From Amycolatopsis iheyensis (GTDB taxonomy: Bacteria > Actinomycetota > Actinomycetes > Mycobacteriales > Pseudonocardiaceae), in contig NZ_JAMXQV010000002.1 in the NCBI RefSeq assembly GCF_024703995.1, forward strand, positions 310,001-374,000: a stretch of 64,000 nucleotides of DNA, given 5' to 3'. Of this stretch, positions 1 through 6,152 are shown piece by piece. Within the stretch, counting starts at the first letter, position 1; every line of letters begins with the position of its first letter. The notes under the pieces were generated by a model. The model was not told the origin of the DNA, searched no databases, and was given only the letters and a program-made list of their open reading frames with translations. Both the position numbers and the translations under genes were made by a program.

Positions 1-114
1 GACCAGGCCGAGCCGTTGCCCGGCCGAAGCGGTCAGCGAGACGCCGTCGAGCACCACGCGGGTGCCGTAGCCGAAGACGACGTCCTTGGCCTGCAGGGGA
101 AAAACGAATGACAT
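1..114 (-). CDS. ABC-F family ATP-binding protein, N-terminal fragment
   Basis: Only the first 38 codons lie in the window; the gene runs off the left edge. Read from ATG at 114 leftward, the product begins MSFVFPLQAKDVVFGYG and continues into an A-loop-like aromatic (FGYG) and the strand leading to Walker A (AGQRLGLV). This is the usual opening of ABC-F proteins (soluble twin ATPases such as ribosome-protection antibiotic resistance factors), but Walker A itself is missing, so an ordinary ABC ATPase cannot be excluded. It lies downstream of, and in the same direction as, the MarR gene, and has its own candidate promoter and a long leader. Confidence 0.6.
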   Translation of the reverse strand, partial: MSFVFPLQAKDVVFGYGTRVVLDGVSLTASAGQRLGLV

Positions 115-276
115 GTGCGATCACCGGGCCCGGATGAGAAGAAGCGGAAATCCCGCCGGGCGTCGTGGCACGCGGGAGCTCGGGCTCGACCGGGTGCCGC
201 CTCGGAAGCGGGATGGGCGCGGTTCAGTTCCTCATAGTGGAGCCAGGTTAACGCAACAACCGTAGAGTTAGTCAAC
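115..276 (-). promoter_or_regulatory. Promoter and leader of the ABC-F gene
   Basis: On the minus strand a TTGACT box (275-270) is followed after 17 bases by GTTAAC (252-247), a good -35/-10 arrangement inside the end of the MarR gene. The likely leader is about 125 nt and has a complete mini-ORF ATG AGG AAC TGA at 235-224, then CCCGG/CCGGG arms shortly before the ABC-F start. ABC-F resistance genes are often controlled by ribosome-mediated attenuation; such control here is inference. Confidence 0.4.
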
Positions 277-781
277 TGGTTATGACGTGGGTCACATCGG
301 GCACCTGGGCGGCGGACCGCTCGGCCGCCGCGGTGCCGTCGGTGAGGAACTCCAGGAGGGCCGTCAGCTGGCGGCGGTCCAGCCGGGCGAGGCGCTCGCC
401 GACGAACCGGGCCATCGGCGCGTAGAGCTCGGCGAGCTCGGCCATCCGGTCGGGCAGCGGCCGGACGACGAGCCGGCGGCGATCGGCCGGATCGGGGGCG
501 CGCTCGGCGAGGCGGTGCTGCGCCATCCGGTCGAGCAGCCGGGTGAACGCGCCGGTGCTCATCCCGAGCAGCCGCGCGAGCTCGGTCGGGGAGTCGCTGA
601 CGCCGCCGTGGAGCAGGTGCAGGCAGTGCAGCTCGGTCGGGGTGACGGCCATCCGCTCGGCGACCGCCGCGTGGAAGAGCGCGGTCGACCCGACGAACCG
701 GGGGAGGGCGAGGGCGGCGGCGGTGGCGAGTTCGCGCTGGTCGGGCAACGTCCATCCAAGGTCGGGTGATGACGCAGTCAC
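272..781 (-). CDS. MarR family transcriptional regulator
   Basis: 169 aa from GTG at 781. The central winged helix is clear: TPTELHCLHLLHGG, then SPTELARLLGMSTGAFTRLLDRM as recognition region, then the wing residues DPADRRRLVVRPLP at about residues 97-110. Flanking helices (FVGSTALFHAAVAERM; LYAPMARFVGERLARL) would form the dimer interface. MarR proteins bind palindromes and are usually released by small aromatic ligands. The gene is divergent from a regulator/MFS exporter operon and upstream of the ABC-F gene, so either could be its target. Two copies of GCAGTCACTGC lie at and before its start codon and could be autoregulatory sites. Confidence 0.85.
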   Translation of the reverse strand: MTASSPDLGWTLPDQRELATAAALALPRFVGSTALFHAAVAERMAVTPTELHCLHLLHGGVSDSPTELARLLGMSTGAFTRLLDRMAQHRLAERAPDPADRRRLVVRPLPDRMAELAELYAPMARFVGERLARLDRRQLTALLEFLTDGTAAAERSAAQVPDVTHVITS

Positions 782-800
782 TGCTTCGCGCAGTCACTGC
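774..800. promoter_or_regulatory. Twin GCAGT-C-ACTGC palindromes at the MarR start
   Basis: The 11-bp palindrome GCAGTCACTGC occurs at 774-784 and again at 790-800, start-to-start 16 bp. The first copy covers the GTG start codon of the MarR gene (779-781). The placement suggests an operator for the MarR protein; that is inference. Confidence 0.4.
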
Positions 801-823
801 CCCACGAACGATAGCGAACCGGG

Positions 824-882
824 TTGACAAACCCGCAGGCGGGGCCGAGTCTGAAAGAAGTCTTTCGAAAGAGTTCTTTCAG
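824..882 (+). promoter_or_regulatory. Promoter with a 32-bp near-perfect palindromic operator
   Basis: A consensus -35 TTGACA is at 824-829. The 32 bases at 851-882 form a palindrome pairing 15 of 16 positions: arms CTGAAAGAA (851-859) and TTCTTTCAG (874-882) around the inner palindrome TCTTTCGAAAGA (861-872). It covers the -10 to +1 zone and ends 12 bases before the ATG at 895. This is a strong operator candidate for the winged-helix protein encoded next to it. Confidence 0.7.
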
Positions 883-894
883 ATTGGACGACCG

Positions 895-1482
895 ATGGCC
901 GAGCTGCCGCCGCGCAAGCGGATCGAGGACGCCGAACTGCTGCGGGCGCTGTCGCACCCCCTGCGGTCGGCCCTGCTGCACCACCTCACCGCCGTCGGCC
1001 CGCGCACGGCGAGCGAATGCGCCGAGGCCGTCGGCTCGACCGCGTCGAACTGCAGCTGGCACCTGCGGCAGCTCGCGCAGTACGGGCTCGTCGAACGAGC
1101 CGAAGGGGAGGACGGGCGCGAACGGCCGTGGCGTGCTCGCCAGGTCGGGCTGGAGCTGGGGGAGCTGGCCGACGACCCCGTGCAGCGGGCGGCCCAGCTC
1201 GGCGTCGTGGGCGCGACCCTCGGCCACGAGCAGGAGCTGACCCAGCGCTACCTCGACTCGCTCGACGGTCTCGACCCGGCCTGGCGGGCGGCGTCGGGAC
1301 TGAGCACCTACGCGCTGCGCGTCAGCCCGGCCGAGCTGACCCGGCTGGTCGAAGCGATCGACGCGCTGGTCCGCCCCTACGTCAGCGCGATCCGGACCGA
1401 CGCGCCGCCCGACGCGCGCCCGGCGCACCTGGGCCTGCGCGCGTTCCCGCGCATCGACCACACGGGGAAGGCGGAGGAATGA
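895..1482 (+). CDS. ArsR-like winged-helix transcriptional regulator
   Basis: 195 aa. ATG 895 is chosen because family members begin just before the first helix (here RIEDAELLRALSHPLRSALLHHL) and because the operator ends just upstream; the frame stays open further 5'. The helix-turn-helix is TASECAEAVGSTASNCSWHLRQLAQYGLVE (about residues 39-67), followed by a wing (GEDGRERPWRA). There are no clustered metal-binding cysteines, so this is not a metal-type ArsR. The stop overlaps the start of the MFS gene (ATGA), so the two are translationally coupled and the protein probably represses this exporter operon. Confidence 0.8.
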   Translation: MAELPPRKRIEDAELLRALSHPLRSALLHHLTAVGPRTASECAEAVGSTASNCSWHLRQLAQYGLVERAEGEDGRERPWRARQVGLELGELADDPVQRAAQLGVVGATLGHEQELTQRYLDSLDGLDPAWRAASGLSTYALRVSPAELTRLVEAIDALVRPYVSAIRTDAPPDARPAHLGLRAFPRIDHTGKAEE

Positions 1483-2744
1483 AGCAGCTGCTGGGCGTGC
1501 CGGCGTTCGCCCGGCTGTGGGTGGCCGCGTTCTTCGGCGAGACGGCCGAGTGGATGCTGCAGGTGGCCCTGCCGGTGTACGTCTTCCAGCGCACCGGCTC
1601 CGCCGCGACGACGGCGTTGAGCATCGTGCTGGGCCTGCTGCCCGCCGTGCTGCTGAGCCCGGTCGCCGGGGTCGTCGCCGACCGGTGGAACCGGCGCGCG
1701 GTGCTGTTCGGCGTCTGCTGCGGGCTGGCCGTGGTCGCGCTGCCGCTGCTGGCCGAACCCGGCGTCACGGTGGTCTACGCGGTGATGGCCGCGCAGGCGG
1801 CACTCGCGTCGGTGTTCGAACCGGCGCGCAACGCGCTGGTCCCGGAGCTGGTCGGCGTCGAGGAGGTCACCGGCGCGAACGGGCTGATGAGCGTCAACGG
1901 CAGTGTCGCCCGGCTGGCCGGGGGCTGGGCCGGCGGCGCGCTGCTGGGCTTCGGCGGGCTCGCCGACGTCGTCACCGGGTACCTCGCGGTGCTGGTGGTG
2001 GCCGGGGCGCTGCTGGCCAAGCCGTTCCGGCGGGTGAGCGCGCCCGCGCCCCGGCCGGCGCGGGAGCCGGTGGTGCGCGCGTGGCTCGACGGCCTGCGCG
2101 AGCTGACGCACAACCGGCGGCTCGCCCGGACCGGGCTGGCGCTCGTGTGCACGTCGCTGGCGCAGGGCATGTTCCTGGTCCTGTTCGTGGTGTACGTCCT
2201 GGAGGTGCTCGGCGGCAGCGAAGCCGACGCCGGCCTGCTGCGGGGCGTGCAGGCGATCGGCGGGCTGGCCGCCGGCTTCGCGGTCGCCACGGTGGCCCGG
2301 CGGATCGCGCCGGCCGCGCTGCTCGGCTGGGGGTCGGTCGTGCTGGGCCTGCTGTCCGCGGTGATCTGGAACCTCGCGCTGGTGACGACGGCGCTGGGGG
2401 TGTACGTCGGGCTGTTCGCGCTGGCGGGCGCGCCGGGCGTGGTCGTCGGCGCCGGGTTGCTGTCGGAGGTGCAGAGCGCGGTCGCGCCGGCACGGGCCGG
2501 CCGGGTGCTCAGCACGACGTTCGCCCTGGTCGCGACCTTCACCACGGCCGGCGCGCTGCTGGCCGGCGCCCTGGTCGCGACGACCGGGCCGGCGGTGCTG
2601 CTGAACGTCCAAGCCGGCGTCTACGTCCTCGCGGGAGCCCTGATGCTGGTGCGGAAAACCCGTGGGTTTGACGATGGCAGCGCCGCCCCGATGGTTACGG
2701 TGGAGGGGTGCCGCACCTCTTCGCCACGAGCGACCTCCACGTGA
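1479..2744 (+). CDS. MFS transporter (drug-efflux type)
   Basis: 421 aa starting at the ATG that overlaps the regulator stop (ATGA), with GGAGG just before it. About 12 hydrophobic segments are visible. The loop between TM2 and TM3 has GVVADRWNRRAVL, matching the MFS signature (G-x3-D-R-x-R). The second half begins after a cytoplasmic linker rich in Pro/Arg (about residues 185-200). It resembles macrolide-efflux-like exporters of the MFS_3 type. Substrate is unknown; pairing with a dedicated regulator suggests inducible export. The last 37 bases overlap the next gene in a different frame. Confidence 0.85.
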   Translation: MKQLLGVPAFARLWVAAFFGETAEWMLQVALPVYVFQRTGSAATTALSIVLGLLPAVLLSPVAGVVADRWNRRAVLFGVCCGLAVVALPLLAEPGVTVVYAVMAAQAALASVFEPARNALVPELVGVEEVTGANGLMSVNGSVARLAGGWAGGALLGFGGLADVVTGYLAVLVVAGALLAKPFRRVSAPAPRPAREPVVRAWLDGLRELTHNRRLARTGLALVCTSLAQGMFLVLFVVYVLEVLGGSEADAGLLRGVQAIGGLAAGFAVATVARRIAPAALLGWGSVVLGLLSAVIWNLALVTTALGVYVGLFALAGAPGVVVGAGLLSEVQSAVAPARAGRVLSTTFALVATFTTAGALLAGALVATTGPAVLLNVQAGVYVLAGALMLVRKTRGFDDGSAAPMVTVEGCRTSSPRATST

Positions 2745-3541
2745 CCCACGAGGGCAACGGCCCGATCCTCGACTCCGTCGTGCCCGAGACCCCCGGCGAC
2801 TGGCTGCTCGTCGCCGGCGACGTCGCCGAGCGGGCCGACGTGGTGATCGAGACGCTGAAGACGCTGCGCGGCCGGTTCGCGAAGGTCGTCTGGGTGCCCG
2901 GCAACCACGAGCTGTGGACGACGAAGGGCGACGACTGCCAGCTGCGTGGCCAGGCCCGCTACGAGCACCTCGTCGACCGGTGCCGCGAGATCGGCGTGCT
3001 GACGCCCGAGGACGAGTTCCCGGTGTGGGAGCACGCTTCGCGGCCGCTGACCATCGCGCCGCTGTTCCTGCTCTACGACTACAGCTGGCGGACACCCGCC
3101 GCCGAGGGCAAGACCCTCGAAGAGGCGCTGAACCAGGCGCGCGAGGCCGGCGTGGTCTGCACGGACGAGTACTTCCTGCACCCGGACCCGTACCCGAGCC
3201 GTCAGGCGTGGTGCGAGGAGCGGCTCAAGCTGAGCACCGAGCGCCTCGACGCGATCCCCGAGGACCACGGCACGATCCTGATGTCGCACTGGCCGCTGCA
3301 CCGCCACCCGACGGCGCCGCTGTACTGGCCGGAGTTCGCGCTGTGGTGCGGCACGACCAAGACCGAGGACTGGCACCTGCGCTACCGCGCGGAGATCGCG
3401 GTGTACGGGCACCTGCACATCCCGCGGACCACCGAGGCGGACGGGGTCCGCTTCGAGGAGGTTTCGCTGGGTTATCCGCGGGAGTGGCGGAAGCGGGCGC
3501 GGGGTGCGGTGCCGATGCGCCGGATCCTCTGGCCGTCGTGA
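2708..3541 (+). CDS. Metallophosphoesterase
   Basis: 277 aa from GTG 2708, preceded by GGAGG and overlapping the MFS 3' end. All calcineurin-like motifs are present in order: SDLHVTHEG (D-x-H, residues 8-16), GDVAE, GNHE (about 76-79), MSHWPLH and GHLHIP near the C-terminus. This implies a di-metal phosphoesterase. The substrate is not evident; relatives act on nucleotides or phosphoproteins. The last about 10 codons lie in the first copy of an 84-bp tandem duplication that continues beyond the stop. Confidence 0.85.
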   Translation: MPHLFATSDLHVTHEGNGPILDSVVPETPGDWLLVAGDVAERADVVIETLKTLRGRFAKVVWVPGNHELWTTKGDDCQLRGQARYEHLVDRCREIGVLTPEDEFPVWEHASRPLTIAPLFLLYDYSWRTPAAEGKTLEEALNQAREAGVVCTDEYFLHPDPYPSRQAWCEERLKLSTERLDAIPEDHGTILMSHWPLHRHPTAPLYWPEFALWCGTTKTEDWHLRYRAEIAVYGHLHIPRTTEADGVRFEEVSLGYPREWRKRARGAVPMRRILWPS

Positions 3542-3672
3542 TCGGGCGGTGCCGGGGCTGACCCGCGGTGCCGCCGGGGTTGAGGCGCGGCTGGGCCGAT
3601 GTGCCGGATTCTGTGGCCGTCGTGATCGGGCGGTGCCGGGATTGACGCGCGGTGCCGCCGGGGTTGAGGCGC
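3511..3672 (+). repeat. Tandem duplication of a gene 3' end (84-bp unit)
   Basis: Bases 3511-3594 include the last codons and TGA of the metallophosphoesterase gene; 3595-3672 repeat the first 78 bases of that unit with about 6 substitutions, including the same CCGTCGTGA stop context. The unit length of 84 is a multiple of three. The second copy is non-coding and ends just before the stop of the convergent gene. Confidence 0.8.
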
Positions 3673-3687
3673 CGCATCCGCCGGCCG

Positions 3688-4233
3688 TCAAGATTCCGCG
3701 CGTCGTCGTTCCCTGAGTGCGCGTACCCGCCCACGGCTGGCGCAGGCGGGCGAAGGACACCAGCGCCGCCGCCCGCCCGGGTCGGCGAACACCCCGCGGC
3801 AATCCTGTTCCGGGCACGCCCGCAGGTCGTGCCGCAGCGGCCCGGTGAGCCAGTCCGCCGCTTGGTGCGCGAGCCGCGCGAACGCGGCGTCCGCGGTCGG
3901 CGGCGCGCTGCGGTGCAGCTGCTCCAGCGCGGCCAGGTGCATCGGCTCCGCGACCAGGAACGCCGACAGCGGACTCACCTGATCGGCCTTCGGCGCGACC
4001 CCGTCGACCGCGCCCAGCGCGAGTTCGCGCAGCACCTCCCGGAGCCGGTGCGCAGCCCGTAGATCGGCGTGGGCGAGCGGTGCGAGCGGCGTCAGCTCGA
4101 CCGCAGCCAGCCACTCACGCAGCCGCTCCGGGGTCGGGATGCGCTCGACCGGCCGCGCGCCGAAGTGCCGGCCGCGGGTGGCGAGCAGGTTCAGCCACGG
4201 CGCGCCCATGTCGAGGCGGAAGTCTTCCGGCAT
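3688..4233 (-). CDS. ABATE/CGNR-type zinc-finger protein
   Basis: 181 aa from ATG 4233. The N-terminal part (LRLDMGAPWLNLLATRG-like opening, then helices with RAAHRLREVLRELA) matches the ABATE stress-sensor-like domain; the C-terminus has CPEQDCRGVFADPGGRRRWCPSPACASRGRVR (about residues 139-170), a four-Cys zinc finger where the usual CGNR is CASR. Such proteins are presumed transcription factors. A -10-like TACGAT lies 6 bases before the ATG (leaderless). It is divergent from the phosphotriesterase-like gene with overlapping promoters, so that gene is the obvious candidate target. Confidence 0.75.
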   Translation of the reverse strand: MPEDFRLDMGAPWLNLLATRGRHFGARPVERIPTPERLREWLAAVELTPLAPLAHADLRAAHRLREVLRELALGAVDGVAPKADQVSPLSAFLVAEPMHLAALEQLHRSAPPTADAAFARLAHQAADWLTGPLRHDLRACPEQDCRGVFADPGGRRRWCPSPACASRGRVRALRERRRAES

Positions 4234-4239
4234 CTCGCC

Positions 4240-4264
4240 ATCGTAACGGGTGAGGCGTTACACT
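4240..4264. promoter_or_regulatory. Overlapping divergent leaderless promoters with inverted repeat
   Basis: The minus-strand -10 TACGAT (4245-4240) serves the zinc-finger gene and the plus-strand -10 TACACT (4259-4264) the hydrolase gene, only 13 bases apart. They are embedded in the inverted repeat GTAACG-N7-CGTTAC (4243-4261). One bound protein or polymerase would block both directions. Confidence 0.55.
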
Positions 4265-4271
4265 CGGCGGC

Positions 4272-5207
4272 GTGACTGGGGACCCGCGGGTACGGACGGT
4301 GCTGGGCGACATCGAGCCGGCTCTTCTGGGCGTGACGGACGCGCACGACCACCTCTTCTTCGCCTCGAAGCTGCTGCCCGGCCAGGAGCTGGACGACCCG
4401 ACGGCGGCGACCGAGCTGCTCCTGGCCTTCAAGGTCGCCGGCGGCTCGGCGCTCGTGCAGTGGACGCCGTACGGCCTGACCCGGCGGACCCGCGAGCTGG
4501 CATGGATGTCGAACGAGATCGGCGTGCACGTCGTCGCGGCCACCGGTCTGCACCGCGCCGAGCACTACGCGCCGGCGATCCTCGGCCGCGTGATCGACGG
4601 CCTGGTGAAGGAGTTCGTCGCCGACCTGACCGTGGGCACGCAACCCGCCGACCTGCCCGACGAGCCGCGGACCGGCCCGCGTGCCGGGCTGGTCAAGGTG
4701 GCCGGCGCGTTCCACACGATCGACTCCCACGCGCGGCTCACGATGACCGCCGCCGCGGTCGCCCACCAGGAGACCGGCGCGCCGATCGCCGTCCACCTGG
4801 AACACGGCACGGCGGCGCTGGAGACCGTCGAGCTGCTGTGCGGGAAGCTCGACGTCCCGCCGGACAAGGTGATCCTCGGGCACCTCAACCGGAACCCGGA
4901 CGCGCGGCTGCAGCGGGAGATCGCCGAAACCGGCGTGTTCCTCGGGTTCGACGGCCCGTCGCGGGCCAACCACGCCACCGACTGGCGGCTCTTCGACGGC
5001 CTCGAAGCTCTGGTCGAGGCCGGGCACGGCAGCCGGATCCTGCTCGGCGGAGACACGACAACCGCGGCGGCGCGGTACCAGCCGGGCGCGCCTTACCTGC
5101 TCACTACGCTGGCGCCACGACTGACGAAGCAGCTGGGTGGGGACGTCGTGACCGCCATGCTGGTGGCGAACCCCGCCCGGGCGTTCGCCACCAGCTGGCT
5201 CGCGTGA
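4272..5207 (+). CDS. Phosphotriesterase-family metal-dependent hydrolase
   Basis: 311 aa from GTG 4272, 7 bases after the -10 TACACT. Amidohydrolase-barrel metal ligands are all identifiable: DAHDH near residue 25 (H-x-H), Lys in LVKVAG (the carbamylated bridging lysine), His in AVHLEHG, His in ILGHLNRNPD and Asp in LLGGDTT. Family members hydrolyse phosphotriesters, lactones or related esters; the natural substrate cannot be read from sequence, and lactonase activity is as likely as phosphotriesterase. It is divergent from the zinc-finger gene and ends one base before the convergent PAC2 gene. Confidence 0.8.
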   Translation: MTGDPRVRTVLGDIEPALLGVTDAHDHLFFASKLLPGQELDDPTAATELLLAFKVAGGSALVQWTPYGLTRRTRELAWMSNEIGVHVVAATGLHRAEHYAPAILGRVIDGLVKEFVADLTVGTQPADLPDEPRTGPRAGLVKVAGAFHTIDSHARLTMTAAAVAHQETGAPIAVHLEHGTAALETVELLCGKLDVPPDKVILGHLNRNPDARLQREIAETGVFLGFDGPSRANHATDWRLFDGLEALVEAGHGSRILLGGDTTTAAARYQPGAPYLLTTLAPRLTKQLGGDVVTAMLVANPARAFATSWLA

Positions 5208-5208
5208 C

Positions 5209-6114
5209 TCAGCGCAGGCCGAAGCCTTCCTGCCCGCCACCGCGGCCGCGGCGGCGCAGGTAGCGCTCGAACTCGGCGGCGATCTTGTCGCCGCTGACGT
5301 CCTGCTCCGCGACCTCGGTCTGGGCGTCGCCGCGCTCTTCGAGGCTGCGGACGTACTCGCTGATCTCCTCGTCCTCGTCGGCCATCTCGCTGACCGTGCG
5401 CTGCCACTCCTCGGACTGCTCCGGCAACGCGCCCAGCGGGATCTCGACGTCGAGGATGTCCTCGAGCTTGTGCAGCAGGGCCAGCGTCGCCTTCGGGGAC
5501 GGCGGGTGCGACACGTAGTGCGGCACCGCGGCCCAGATCGACACCGCCGGGATGCCCTCCTGCACGCAGTAGTCCTGCAGGATGCCGACGATGCCGGTCG
5601 GGCCCTGGTAGTTGTTCAGGTCGAGCCCGTAGAGCGACGCGGTGTCCTTGTCGTAGGCCGTCCCGGTGACCGGGACGGGCCGCGTGTGCGCGGTGTCGGC
5701 GAGCAGCGCGCCCAGCGTCACCACGGTCGCGACGTCGAGCTGCTTGATGTGCTCCAGCAGCTCGGCGCAGAAGGCACGCCAGCGCATGTTCGGCTCGGGT
5801 CCCTGCACGAGCACCACGTCGCGGTCGAACCCGTCGGGGCGGCACACCGACAGGGTCGTCGTCGGCCAGTCCACCCGGCGAGTGACGCCGTCCACCATGC
5901 GGACGGTCGGGCGGCTGACCTGGAAGTCGTAGTAGTCGTCGGGCTCCAGCTCGGCCAGCGGCGTGGCGTCCCAGTTCAGCTGGAGATGCTCGACGGCCCG
6001 GCTGGCCGCGTCACCTGCGTCGTTCCATCCTTCGAAGGCGACGACCATCCAAGGCCGGGTGGGTTCGGTGCGGTCGCCGGGCGGCCGCGGGGTCTCGTCG
6101 ACGGGCTCACTCAC
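5209..6114 (-). CDS. PAC2 family protein (proteasome-assembly-chaperone-like)
   Basis: 301 aa from GTG 6114; an in-frame TTG lies one codon upstream. The fold-defining features are visible: WMVVAFEGWNDAGDAASRA near the N-terminus, the VVTLGALLADTAHTRPVPVTGTA loop, and QDYCVQEGIPAVSIWAAVPHYV. The C-terminus is acidic, then Arg/Gly-rich. PAC2 in eukaryotes assists 20S assembly, and actinobacterial relatives are widespread; a role with the PrcBA core 24 kb away is only inference. The same gene lies divergent to metH in mycobacteria, so the neighbourhood is ancestral. Confidence 0.8.
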   Translation of the reverse strand: MSEPVDETPRPPGDRTEPTRPWMVVAFEGWNDAGDAASRAVEHLQLNWDATPLAELEPDDYYDFQVSRPTVRMVDGVTRRVDWPTTTLSVCRPDGFDRDVVLVQGPEPNMRWRAFCAELLEHIKQLDVATVVTLGALLADTAHTRPVPVTGTAYDKDTASLYGLDLNNYQGPTGIVGILQDYCVQEGIPAVSIWAAVPHYVSHPPSPKATLALLHKLEDILDVEIPLGALPEQSEEWQRTVSEMADEDEEISEYVRSLEERGDAQTEVAEQDVSGDKIAAEFERYLRRRGRGGGQEGFGLR

Positions 6115-6152
6115 CAACCCAGCCTACGACCACCGGCCTTACCCTGTTCAGC

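Noticed and set aside
6118..6152. Cobalamin riboswitch before metH
   Set aside because: Only 38 bases separate the genes and a -10 box lies 7 bases before the ATG, so there is no leader.
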